Shown: positions 45,547 to 52,591 of the stretch, piece after piece
How positions within the stretch are numbered: the stretch's first letter is position 1
How the letters are laid out: each line of letters starts with the position of its first letter
Assembly: GCF_000420825.1 (NCBI RefSeq)
Contig: NZ_ATVR01000009.1
Location: 1-64,000 of the forward strand
Length of the DNA stretch: 64,000 nt
Reading direction: 5' to 3'
From: Butyrivibrio sp. AE2015
GTDB taxonomy: Bacteria; Bacillota; Clostridia; Lachnospirales; Lachnospiraceae
Notes under the pieces: generated by a model
Databases searched by the model: none
Told to the model about the DNA's origin: nothing
What the model saw: the letters and a program-made list of their open reading frames with translations, nothing else
Translations under genes and position numbers: made by a program

Positions 45547-45750
45547 ATGGAAAACACCATATATAAAAGATTAGTAAACGTTACAGAATTAAGAGCTTAT
45601 ACAGGCTTAGGAAAGAACAAAGCAGTTGAGTTTGCAAAAAGTAGTGGCGCAGAAGTAAGGATAGGTAGAAGAGTGTTATTTGATCTGACAAAGCTAAATA
45701 AAGCAATTGATGAGTTAGGAAATAAAGGTCAGGAGAAAAATGATGCTTAA
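45547..45750 (+). CDS. Excisionase-like small DNA-binding protein
   Basis: 67 residues. RLVNVTELRAYTGLGKNKAVEFAKSSGAEVRIGRRVLFDLTKLNKAIDEL resembles the winged-helix Xis/MerR-like fold in excisionases of Gram-positive elements. Position, first in the rightward operon opposite the repressor, fits this role. Preceded by AAAGGAA. Confidence 0.7.
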   Translation: MENTIYKRLVNVTELRAYTGLGKNKAVEFAKSSGAEVRIGRRVLFDLTKLNKAIDELGNKGQEKNDA

Positions 45751-45895
45751 TAATTCTATTATCAAGGCAGCAGAACACTTACGCCAAGAAAAGGGGGAAT
45801 TAAGAATGAATGAGCAGAAAGAAGAAGGAAAGCAAAGGTCTACAGAGCTATTTGTATTATCAAAATCCACTTTCAAATTACGCAAGAATCAGTAA
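45743..45895 (+). CDS. Candidate 50-residue ORF overlapping two neighbours
   Basis: ATG at 45743 sits 6 bases after AGGAGA, which is better placed than the sites of its neighbours. It overlaps the excisionase-like gene by 8 bases and the next gene by 86 bases. Sequence: basic and Gln/Lys-rich, ending KLRKNQ. It could be a real coupled small protein or a translation-coupling device. Confidence 0.4.
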   Translation: MLNNSIIKAAEHLRQEKGELRMNEQKEEGKQRSTELFVLSKSTFKLRKNQ

Positions 45896-46319
45896 TGATT
45901 TGCTAAAAGCAGAGCCATTTAAAAAACTACCAAAAGGTTTACAAGAATTCTACATAGTATTAGTTGTACATTCTTTTTCTGAGGAACAGTTAACATGTCT
46001 ATTTCAAACATTAAAGGAGTATCACAAGCGAACAGGAAAAGAAGTGAGCGATTTTGATTTATCTGTTGAAATAGGAACTTATCAGAGATTAAAGAATTTT
46101 GGGAGCAAGTATTTTGTTTTTCCTGAGAAACATGCAAAGGAATATGGATATTCAAAACAACTTAGCAGCAACAATCTTAAAGCCTTGATAAAAAAAGGTT
46201 TTATAGATGTTTACTGCTTTGACAAAGGTCATTATAAGCAAGGTGAAGATGGGAGCTACACTCATGACTTTGACCGAACACCAACAGTATATCAATTTGT
46301 TGATAAATGGAAAAGATAA
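45810..46319 (+). CDS. Unknown 169-residue element protein
   Basis: No family recognised. Basic N-terminus (MSRKKKESKGLQSYLYYQNPLSNYARISNDLLKAEPFKKLPKG), then mixed helix. The C-terminal segment YSKQLSSNNLKALIKKGFIDVYCFDKGHYKQGEDGSYTHDFDRTPTVYQF reads like a winged helix, so DNA binding, perhaps replication, is possible. AAGGGGGAA lies 12 bases before the ATG. Confidence 0.65.
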   Translation: MSRKKKESKGLQSYLYYQNPLSNYARISNDLLKAEPFKKLPKGLQEFYIVLVVHSFSEEQLTCLFQTLKEYHKRTGKEVSDFDLSVEIGTYQRLKNFGSKYFVFPEKHAKEYGYSKQLSSNNLKALIKKGFIDVYCFDKGHYKQGEDGSYTHDFDRTPTVYQFVDKWKR

Positions 46320-46346
46320 TTTTTCAGTACATTGGTAATGAACTAT

Positions 46347-46448
46347 TAGTACATTCTGAGTGTACTATAAGGATTTTTAGCACTTTGAAAATTTAAGAAA
46401 CCGCATAGATATGGGATTCTGAATTTTGGGCATAGTACATTCAGAGTG
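46347..46448 (+). repeat. Two copies of TAGTACATTCWGAGTG
   Basis: TAGTACATTCTGAGTG (46347-46362) and TAGTACATTCAGAGTG (46433-46448), 86 bases apart in the 193-base gap before the next gene. A third partial copy, CAGTACATTGG, is at 46325. Likely operator sites of an element regulator. Confidence 0.6.
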
Positions 46449-46512
46449 GAATATTTCTATATTTTGGTATCTTCCACAACTATTACAGTCAAGTAAAGGA
46501 GCAAGATGAGTA

Positions 46513-46806
46513 ATGGAAAAGATATATACACATAATGCAGAGGGAGAAAAAGTCCTTATTGAATATACTAAAACAGTTCTAACTGATACAAAACCCAAAC
46601 CTTATATTGTTATTGATGATTCTGAGGATGGATTTAGTCGATTTAAGCTATGTTTACGTCGTGCTGATGAAGAAAAACAATATGCTAATGGAATGGGCGA
46701 TAAATCTTATGCTGCCGCATTAGCTAGGTTAGTAGCCGATAATCATGATTTGTATGTGAAGTTTGTTAAAAGGCTACGTCAGGAATTTGCTGACCAAAGG
46801 AAATAA
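46513..46806 (+). CDS. Unknown 97-residue element protein
   Basis: Reads EKIYTHNAEGEKVLIEYTKTVLTDTKPKPYIVIDDSEDGFSRFKLCLRR and ends with a charged helix. No family, no membrane segment. AGGAG is upstream; the next gene's start overlaps by tight spacing. Confidence 0.6.
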   Translation: MEKIYTHNAEGEKVLIEYTKTVLTDTKPKPYIVIDDSEDGFSRFKLCLRRADEEKQYANGMGDKSYAAALARLVADNHDLYVKFVKRLRQEFADQRK

Positions 46807-46810
46807 GCCT

Positions 46811-47059
46811 ATGTATGATACAGATACTTTAAATCTAATGATTGATGATTATTTGTCTAACTGTGGAAATCATCCAACACGTAAGGGATTAGCTATTTGG
46901 TTGCATATTAGTACATCAACTATTTATCGTGCGCTCTGCGGATTTTATAATGGTAAACCCTACGGAACTGAACCACATGTAACAAGGTGCATTGCTACAA
47001 AAGATTTCATGATTATCAGAGGTTTATTTACTAAGTCCTGTGAGCATATGCAACGCTAA
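46811..47059 (+). CDS. Small helix-turn-helix protein
   Basis: 82 residues. HPTRKGLAIWLHISTSTIYRALCGFYNGKPYG looks like a helix-turn-helix with recognition helix. Start taken at 46811, with AAAGGA 9 bases before; earlier codons overlap the previous gene. The pattern repeats in the next gene, suggesting related roles. Confidence 0.6.
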   Translation: MYDTDTLNLMIDDYLSNCGNHPTRKGLAIWLHISTSTIYRALCGFYNGKPYGTEPHVTRCIATKDFMIIRGLFTKSCEHMQR

Positions 47060-47075
47060 AAAAGGAGTTTGACTT

Positions 47076-47600
47076 ATGAGCAATAAACAAAGTAATTACC
47101 CAACAGCTCAGATGAACAGGAGCATTGAACAGGCAGATGGATTTATAAGTAATACTGTCAGTTGCATATCTGAATTAACTAATTTAGGTAAACCGAAAAA
47201 TGAAGAAGAATTAAAAGAGCGCATAAGGCAGTATTTTAAATTCTGTGCTGAAAAGTCTTTTCGACCAGGGATTGAGTCATTGGCTTTAGCATTAGGAGTA
47301 GACAGAGTTACTTATTGGCGTTGGTGCAATCAAGATATACATGTATCAAGTGAATGGAGTGATATCTGCAAGGTTGCAAGGCAAAGTATTATTGCGTTTA
47401 CCGAGGCAGCAGCTAATAGTGGTCATTTATCGCCACCAATTGCGATATTTGCCCTAAAGAATATTGCTAATTATAAAGATGCGATATCTTTTGAAGATAC
47501 CACACCAACACTACAAGAAAGAAGATATGGACGTAACTATAATGATCTGCCAATGTTTAATAGTTCAGAAGTGATAGAATCGGATACTAAAGATTTATGA
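47076..47600 (+). CDS. Element DNA-binding protein, terminase-small-subunit-like layout
   Basis: 174 residues. RPGIESLALALGVDRVTYWRWCNQ is a helix-turn-helix, followed by SIIAFTEAAANSGHLSPPIAIFALKNIANYKDA, a layout seen in some phage small terminase proteins, which recognise packaging sites. That assignment is tentative because no large terminase is present. AAAGGAG is 9 bases upstream. Confidence 0.6.
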   Translation: MSNKQSNYPTAQMNRSIEQADGFISNTVSCISELTNLGKPKNEEELKERIRQYFKFCAEKSFRPGIESLALALGVDRVTYWRWCNQDIHVSSEWSDICKVARQSIIAFTEAAANSGHLSPPIAIFALKNIANYKDAISFEDTTPTLQERRYGRNYNDLPMFNSSEVIESDTKDL

Positions 47601-47608
47601 GGTGCAGA

Positions 47609-47842
47609 ATGTTTTACTATAACTACAAAAAAAGAGCAAAAGAAATGAAAAAAGCAGTAGGTAAGTATTTTATTCCGAATTTGACTGTCATACATGATGG
47701 AGAAAGACTTCCTGTTGTCACAGGATTTCAAGCTGATTATGAATGGTCATTAGAATTTGGTAGAGCTGAATTTTGGCGCAGAGTAGCAATTGTAGAATTT
47801 ATTATAATTATTACTTTGATAGTGAGGTGCATTGTTATATGA
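47609..47842 (+). CDS. Small protein with C-terminal membrane helix
   Basis: 77 residues. Basic N-terminus, then one hydrophobic helix at the end (FIIIITLIVRCIVI). Start chosen at 47609 with GAGGTG upstream; an ATG at 47597 overlaps the previous stop. Its stop overlaps the next start as ATGA, so translation is probably coupled. Confidence 0.55.
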   Translation: MFYYNYKKRAKEMKKAVGKYFIPNLTVIHDGERLPVVTGFQADYEWSLEFGRAEFWRRVAIVEFIIIITLIVRCIVI

Positions 47843-48177
47843 ATGAATTTGAAAAAGCTATTTCAGAGATAGACGAAAGAACAGGAAAGTCCAATGATGA
47901 AAATGTCTTTGAGTCTGATACTGACAAGGATATTATTGACTATTCTACTAATAGCAAAAAGCTCATGACAGTTTCATTAAGCCGTAAGCGCTGGGTAAAT
48001 AAGGTCAAAGAGTATGCAGATAAGTATCCTAAAGAAGTTACTATTAAGCGTGTTAACAAAGATGGGAGCATAATAGCGCATATTCCTGTTGATTATTTGA
48101 GAATCAATCGACCACCACAGTTAAGTGATGCAGAGAAAAAAAGACGAGCTGAAATTCTACAGAGGATAAAATCTTAA
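47839..48177 (+). CDS. Unknown 112-residue charged element protein
   Basis: Acidic N-terminal half and a basic C-terminal half (KKLMTVSLSRKRWVNKVKEYADKYPKEVTIKRVNKDGSI, then PPQLSDAEKKRRAEILQRI). No known family. The ATG overlaps the previous stop; GAGGTG lies 11 bases upstream. Confidence 0.65.
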   Translation: MNEFEKAISEIDERTGKSNDENVFESDTDKDIIDYSTNSKKLMTVSLSRKRWVNKVKEYADKYPKEVTIKRVNKDGSIIAHIPVDYLRINRPPQLSDAEKKRRAEILQRIKS

Positions 48178-48204
48178 TAAGGCGTTTCTGCTTCGGTACT
48201 ATAG

Positions 48205-48295
48205 GGAGATTTTTACTCAAATTTGAAATTTTACCCAATGAATGGGTAAAACACCAATACTAATATGAAAAGCTGAATTTGAGAAAAAAATCTCC
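48205..48295. repeat. Long nested palindrome (possible structured RNA or single-strand origin)
   Basis: GGAGATTTTT (48205-48214) pairs with AAAAATCTCC (48286-48295) and CTCAAATT (48216-48223) with AATTTGAG (48276-48283). Inside lies a perfect 9-base hairpin, TTTTACCCA (48229-48237) with TGGGTAAAA (48243-48251). It lies between convergent genes. Confidence 0.75.
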
Positions 48296-48324
48296 TGTGT
48301 AGTGCTAAAAGGACAATATCACTA

Positions 48325-48519
48325 TTATTTTTGATTCTGTTCTGATTGCATACGCATGTTTATGGCTTTGCAAATATAAGAGTTTACGCTTTCGTTTGCT
48401 TGATTAGCACACTCTTTAATAATATCTTTAGTCCCTTTTGGCACGGTAACATTTATTCTGTCATATTGCTTTTTGATGTATTTATTTGTTGCTTTCTGTT
48501 GTGATTTGCTAACTGTCAT
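48325..48519 (-). CDS. Ribbon-helix-helix regulator (Arc/MetJ-like)
   Basis: 64 residues. QYDRINVTVPKGTKDIIKECANQANESVNSYICKAINMRM shows the strand-helix-helix pattern of RHH DNA-binding proteins, common in antitoxins and plasmid copy regulators. The ATG at 48519 has GGAG 9 bases before; the TTG at 48534 is less likely. Its probable operator is the set of iterons directly upstream. No toxin partner is seen. Confidence 0.75.
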   Translation of the reverse strand: MTVSKSQQKATNKYIKKQYDRINVTVPKGTKDIIKECANQANESVNSYICKAINMRMQSEQNQK

Positions 48520-48568
48520 TACTTTTATCTCCAATAGTTTTACTTTTACAAAGAGTATAACAGTTTAT

Positions 48569-48654
48569 GTATATTGGTGTAAATATATAATTTGCACATG
48601 TATATTGATGTAATTATATGCAATCTAACAATGGATATAATGATGTAAATATAT
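48569..48654. repeat. Three iterons upstream of the integrase
   Basis: GTATATTGGTGTAAATATAT (48569-48588), GTATATTGATGTAATTATAT (48600-48619) and GATATAATGATGTAAATATAT-type copy (48634-48654), spaced 31 and 34 bases, so on one helix face. Likely binding sites of the RHH protein. Confidence 0.7.
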
Positions 48655-48682
48655 TAAACTATCATTGAAAGGAGAAAAGAAA

Positions 48683-48776
48683 GGACGTAAGTGTTCGCAC
48701 CACCTACGTCCAAGATGAATGATTAACCACACAACCATGCATGATAACCGCTCACTGTTATTATATCGGTTATCAT
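48683..48776. repeat. Two inverted repeats in the integrase leader
   Basis: GGACGTA (48683-48689) and TACGTCC (48705-48711) enclose GTG-TTCG-CAC. ATGATAACCG (48741-48750) and CGGTTATCAT (48767-48776) form a second perfect 10-base repeat. Both lie before the integrase start. Confidence 0.6.
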
Positions 48777-48812
48777 GTAATATTCCAAGAATTTAACATG
48801 AAAGGCGATATT

Positions 48813-49922
48813 ATGGCAAAAAAGAAAAAGAATCAGCGTGCTGATGGAAGATTGCAAAAGTCTTTTACATATAACGGAAAACGCTATTATGTGTATGGGC
48901 ATGATAAAAGTGAAATAGAGCAAAAGGTTTACGAGAAAAAACTAGAGCTTAAGGAAAATAAAGAGCAACATGAAAATCCAACGATTGAAACATTTTTTGA
49001 TAGATGGATGGAAAACAGGCGAGGAAGTATATCATCTGCAACATTACGAGGTCAGCAATGTCACTTTAATACAATTTCAAAGATTGTGATAAATGATAAG
49101 GCTTTTAAAGATTATAGGCTTGCTGAGGTTAAAGCAGATGATATAAGAGTTATCCAAAAAGCTCTTTTGGATTCTGGCAATAAAACTCGAACTGTTAATG
49201 ATAAGGTTTCATTTATTAGTCACATTTTTCATGATGCTTTGATAGAAAGATATATAGATTTTAATCCTTGTATGCCTGTTAAGCCAATTAAGGTGACGGA
49301 AGTTGCTGCAAGAGAAACAATACATAGAGCGTTAACGATTGATGAAACAAAGACTTTTTTTGATAATGCCAAGAATAGTTATTACTACAACATTTTTAAA
49401 ATGGCGATTCAAACAGGAATGAGAATAGGTGAGATTGGAGCATTAAAGAACTCTGATATATATGATGGAGCTATCCACGTTCAGAGGACTATTACTCGTT
49501 CTGAGGATGGAAGTTATTATTTAGGAACTGAAACAAAAACATGGCATGGAAAACGTACAATTCCAATGAATGAAACTATAGCAGAAATTATTGAGAATCA
49601 ACGAAAAATAAACCGCATGTTAGATGGGAATGTTAGCAGTATCAATGATCTAATATTTAAAGCTCCTGAGCGTGGTTTGTTAATGGCAACGCCTGTTGAC
49701 AGGGAAATAAAGAGGATTTGTAAGAGAACAGGGATTAAGCATTTTACATGTCATGGATTTAGGGATACTTTTGCTACAAGATGCATTGAACAGGGAATTC
49801 CTGTTAAAACTATTCAAGAACTGTTAGGGCATGCAGATTTTGGGATAACAATGAATTTATATGGTCACGTTCTTGATGATACTAAAGAACAGGCTATGAA
49901 CCAATTAAATATTGCACTCTAA
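48813..49922 (+). CDS. int: Tyrosine recombinase, Tn916-type integrase
   Basis: 369 residues. N-terminal arm-binding domain (KSFTYNGKRYYVYGHDKSEIEQKV), a central SAM-like core-binding domain (about 60-155), and a catalytic domain with Arg in TGMRIGEIGAL (about 205), His-x-x-Arg in FTCHGFRDTFATR (about 312), His in LLGHADFGITMNLYGHV and its Tyr (about 350). It inserted the element into tRNA-Leu. ATG at 48813 preceded by AAAGGCG; earlier in-frame codons lie in the repeats. Confidence 0.96.
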   Translation: MAKKKKNQRADGRLQKSFTYNGKRYYVYGHDKSEIEQKVYEKKLELKENKEQHENPTIETFFDRWMENRRGSISSATLRGQQCHFNTISKIVINDKAFKDYRLAEVKADDIRVIQKALLDSGNKTRTVNDKVSFISHIFHDALIERYIDFNPCMPVKPIKVTEVAARETIHRALTIDETKTFFDNAKNSYYYNIFKMAIQTGMRIGEIGALKNSDIYDGAIHVQRTITRSEDGSYYLGTETKTWHGKRTIPMNETIAEIIENQRKINRMLDGNVSSINDLIFKAPERGLLMATPVDREIKRICKRTGIKHFTCHGFRDTFATRCIEQGIPVKTIQELLGHADFGITMNLYGHVLDDTKEQAMNQLNIAL

Positions 49923-49931
49923 TACAATGGG

Positions 49932-49960
49932 GCGGTAACACAAAGTTATCGCTCTTTTAT
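49932..49960 (+). terminator. Terminator of the integrase
   Basis: GCGGTAAC-ACAAA-GTTATCGC followed by TCTTTTAT. Confidence 0.8.
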
Positions 49961-49986
49961 TGTCCTAAAAAGTGATAATCTTATAA

Positions 49987-50008
49987 AATGATGTCATAAA
50001 TGATGTCA
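49987..50008 (+). promoter_or_regulatory. Putative integrase arm sites, right end
   Basis: AATGATGTCA twice (49987-49996 and 49999-50008), same motif and strand as at 44448-44457. Confidence 0.5.
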
Positions 50009-50047
50009 GGAGCTTGGAAAGCTAGTGTTTATGCTAAGTGATGGATT

Positions 50048-50064
50048 AAGTCCTGTCATCCGCA
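50048..50064 (+). repeat. attR core
   Basis: AAGTCCTGTCATCCGCA, identical to the tRNA-Leu 3' end. Bases 50018-50047 also show degenerate similarity to the tRNA variable arm region (CTAGTGT..GTG..GG). Confidence 0.85.
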
Positions 50065-50068
50065 TTAA

Positions 50069-50107
50069 AAAAGACTATTCATGATCTTTCATGATTAGTC
50101 TTTTCTT
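50069..50107 (+). terminator. Terminator just past attR
   Basis: AAGACTATTCATGA pairs with TCATGATTAGTCTT, then TTCTTTT. It is probably the original terminator of tRNA-Leu before integration. Confidence 0.85.
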
Positions 50108-50139
50108 TTGCCATTTTTTATTTCTGTTCGTATAAATAA

Positions 50140-50148
50140 TTATCCACA
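50140..50148 (+). promoter_or_regulatory. Isolated DnaA-box-like site
   Basis: TTATCCACA, an exact consensus match, 25 bases upstream of a small ORF. Confidence 0.3.
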
Positions 50149-50172
50149 ATTTTTTTAAAGGGGGTAATTGAT

Positions 50173-50310
50173 ATGAACAACTTTATGACAAATTTTATGG
50201 CAGATCTTTATATGAACACAATATTTGTTATCTCCATGATGATTGATGTTCACAAGTATATGAAAGAGGAAAGAAAAGCAAAGAACAACAGGCTTATTCT
50301 TTCCGTATAA
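50173..50310 (+). CDS. 45-residue small membrane-like protein
   Basis: ATG at 50173 follows AAAGGGGG. One moderately hydrophobic stretch (LYMNTIFVISMMIDVH) and a basic tail (KYMKEERKAKNNR). Unknown function. It lies just outside the integrated element and does not fit a longer reading frame. Confidence 0.5.
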   Translation: MNNFMTNFMADLYMNTIFVISMMIDVHKYMKEERKAKNNRLILSV

Positions 50311-50323
50311 TATAAAAATATGG

Positions 50324-51088
50324 TTATAAACCTTTATATCTTTTTGCCAAATATGCAGACAGAAGTATCAGTCCAAGGGTTTCTGTGAAATGATAAATTA
50401 TGGATGTCCATACTATTCCGATTTCATGACCCATAAGATACACTGTCTGCATTTGTAATATGGAAAAAGACAGTAAAAATAATATCAGTATGATAAGGGA
50501 TGCAATCTTCAGGTACTTGTCGTTAAGAAAAATACCTGTCATAACAATTCCTAAAAGAATCGCCACGAGGATCTCGATATATTTAAATCCATGAGTCATG
50601 TTATATAGGAGAATAAATGTGCTGTCTGTTAAGTCACTGGCCTGATCAAAAAGGCTCATCAGTATAGCGATAAATCTCCTGTACATGATTGAAGTAAAAT
50701 CATAGATCAGTTCCGCACAAATGAAAATTACTGCCCAGAGCTGCAAAAGCCTGCTTACAGAGTTTGCAGATAATGTGGCAAGATTTTTTCCAAGGTACTC
50801 CTGCTGTAAAAGACCTATCTCATTCTGATCATCCTTCGGAACAAGATTCATGTAATGCCAAAGCTTTTTCCAGGATAAATAAAAAATTATAAAAATTAAA
50901 AGAATCTGCAGCATGGAGCTTATTATCTGACAGGTCCAAAGCATTGAATCAAGCATGCTTGGAGAGTCAGATGAATTGCTGCTTAAAAATATCCTTATGG
51001 CACCTTCAATCAGAGCGGCAATTATTTTTATTATGGCAACTGAAAGTATTGCCCTTGAGAGAATGTGCTTTTTTATACTAATGTACAT
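50324..51088 (-). CDS. Unknown polytopic membrane protein
   Basis: 254 residues with about six or seven hydrophobic helices and short polar loops. No recognised family. Start ATG at 51088 preceded by TGAGG. Divergent from the MATE 2 gene, with 73 bases between the start codons. No partner gene. Confidence 0.8.
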   Translation of the reverse strand: MYISIKKHILSRAILSVAIIKIIAALIEGAIRIFLSSNSSDSPSMLDSMLWTCQIISSMLQILLIFIIFYLSWKKLWHYMNLVPKDDQNEIGLLQQEYLGKNLATLSANSVSRLLQLWAVIFICAELIYDFTSIMYRRFIAILMSLFDQASDLTDSTFILLYNMTHGFKYIEILVAILLGIVMTGIFLNDKYLKIASLIILILFLLSFSILQMQTVYLMGHEIGIVWTSIIYHFTETLGLILLSAYLAKRYKGL

Positions 51089-51124
51089 TTTTACAACCTC
51101 ACTATGATTAATCTTACTTCAACA

Positions 51125-51153
51125 ATGTCAAAATGGTCAAACTGTGATAAAAT
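51125..51153 (+). promoter_or_regulatory. MATE 2 promoter, probably leaderless
   Basis: ATGTCA (51125-51130), 17-base spacer, TAAAAT (51148-51153); the ATG begins 8 bases later. No ribosome binding site. Confidence 0.5.
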
Positions 51154-51161
51154 ACATCCTT

Positions 51162-52532
51162 ATGAGAACTAGTGATAAATCAATGAATAAAATAACTGAA
51201 GGACCGATAGTTTCCGGGATGCTTTCTTTTTTTGCTGCCCTCCTGCTTGGAGCCTTTTTCCAACAGTTTTATAACACTGTTGACGCTATCATAGTAGGGC
51301 GCGTAGTAGGCGCAGACGGTCTTGCGGCAGTTGGCGGATCGGCAGCTATGATCGTGAGTCTTTTTGTTGGCTTTTTCCAAGGACTTTCAACAGGAGCTTC
51401 CGTAGTAATTGCCCAGTTCTATGGCGCCTCGAGGGATGATGAGGTCAAAAGAGCTGTACATACTTCAATTGCCATGGCTATCATTGGAGGCATTATAATC
51501 ACCATTATAGGGCTTTTATCTGCCTCATGGGTCATTTGTATTATGAAGACTCCAGAGGAGATTATAGATGCCTCTACGGCTTATTTAAGGATATATTTCC
51601 TTGGTATGGTTGCCAATCTTGTTTACAATATGGGCGCCGGAATACTAAGAGCAGTGGGAGACTCCAAAAGACCTCTTTATGTTCTTATTATCAGCTGCTT
51701 TGTAAATATATTTCTTGATCTTTTGTTTGTTATAGGCTTTAAAATGGGCAGCATGAGCGTAACGATGGGCGTTATCGGCGTTGGTATAGCAACAGTCATG
51801 TGTCAGGTATTAAGTGCTGCGATAGTTCTTTTCATGCTGATGCGAAGTGTTGGTTCTTACAAACTATATCTTAAAGATGTAAGGATTGACCCTGATATGC
51901 TTAGCCGAATTATCAGTATCGGGCTTCCTGCGGGTATTCAGACTACCATGTATACTATCTCAAATATGCTTATACAGACTGCTATAAATGAGGTCGGAAA
52001 AAATGCTACAGCAGCATGGGCGGCATATGGAAAGATTGATGTACTTTTCTGGATGACTATAAGCTCTTTAGGAACAGCGGTAACAACTTTTGCAGGGCAG
52101 AATTTTGGTGCCGGCAAAATTGACAGAGTCCATAAAAGCACAAGGTATGCTTTTGTCATCGCATTTATAATTACAATTCCTTTAAGTACGCTATTGTATT
52201 ATTATGGTGATATCTTCCTTGAAATATTCGTAGCTGATAGAGAAGTAATTGAGGTAGGAATTCAAATGATAAAATATCTTGCTCCGTTTTACTTCACCTA
52301 CATAGGTGTGGAAGTATTTTCCGGAGTGCTGCGAGGGATGGGAACAGCTGTGGTTCCAATGCTCATTACTTTGAGCGGAATATGTGTCCTTCGAGTTGCC
52401 TGGATACTTATCGCATTCCCTCTAAATAAAACAATCGAAACGATAGAATTTAGTTATCCACTAACCTGGATAACAACCACAATCTTATTCACAATTTATT
52501 ATATTTATTACACCAAAAAACACAGACTTTAA
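51162..52532 (+). CDS. MATE family efflux transporter 2
   Basis: 456 residues, about 12 membrane helices. KITEGPIVSGMLSFFAALLLGAFFQQFYNTVDAIIVGRVVG is the family signature; GLPAGIQTTMYTISNMLIQ begins the second half. It is a paralogue of MATE 1 but not a recent copy. No Shine-Dalgarno sequence is seen before ATG 51162; the alternative ATG at 51183 also has none. Either may be used. Confidence 0.93.
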   Translation: MRTSDKSMNKITEGPIVSGMLSFFAALLLGAFFQQFYNTVDAIIVGRVVGADGLAAVGGSAAMIVSLFVGFFQGLSTGASVVIAQFYGASRDDEVKRAVHTSIAMAIIGGIIITIIGLLSASWVICIMKTPEEIIDASTAYLRIYFLGMVANLVYNMGAGILRAVGDSKRPLYVLIISCFVNIFLDLLFVIGFKMGSMSVTMGVIGVGIATVMCQVLSAAIVLFMLMRSVGSYKLYLKDVRIDPDMLSRIISIGLPAGIQTTMYTISNMLIQTAINEVGKNATAAWAAYGKIDVLFWMTISSLGTAVTTFAGQNFGAGKIDRVHKSTRYAFVIAFIITIPLSTLLYYYGDIFLEIFVADREVIEVGIQMIKYLAPFYFTYIGVEVFSGVLRGMGTAVVPMLITLSGICVLRVAWILIAFPLNKTIETIEFSYPLTWITTTILFTIYYIYYTKKHRL

Positions 52533-52541
52533 AAAACTAAG

Positions 52542-52577
52542 AAGACCACCGGATTAACCGGTGGTCTTAATTTTTGA
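52542..52577. terminator. Bidirectional terminator between MATE 2 and PBP
   Basis: AAGACCACCGG-ATTAA-CCGGTGGTCTT with A and T runs on the two sides serves both convergent genes. Confidence 0.9.
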
Positions 52578-52591
52578 AAAGTTTTATGTAG

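Larger units (their letters stand above)
44277..50064. mobile_element. 5.8-kb integrative element in tRNA-Leu
   Basis: Bounded by the direct repeat AAGTCCTGTCATCCGCA at 44277-44293 and 50048-50064. It carries a leftward XRE repressor, a divergent excisionase-like gene, seven or eight small genes of unknown role, a ribbon-helix-helix gene and a terminal tyrosine integrase. Coding density and A/T content are unlike the flanks. No relaxase, capsid, replication initiator or transfer gene was recognised, so it is a small satellite or mobilisable-type element rather than a phage or ICE (inference). Confidence 0.85.

Noticed and set aside
47076-47600. Phage packaging gene proving a prophage
   Set aside because: No large terminase, portal or capsid gene is near; the small terminase likeness is weak.
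42830-52532. The two MATE genes as a recent duplication flanking the element
   Set aside because: The proteins differ widely in sequence, and the mobile element boundaries do not include either gene.
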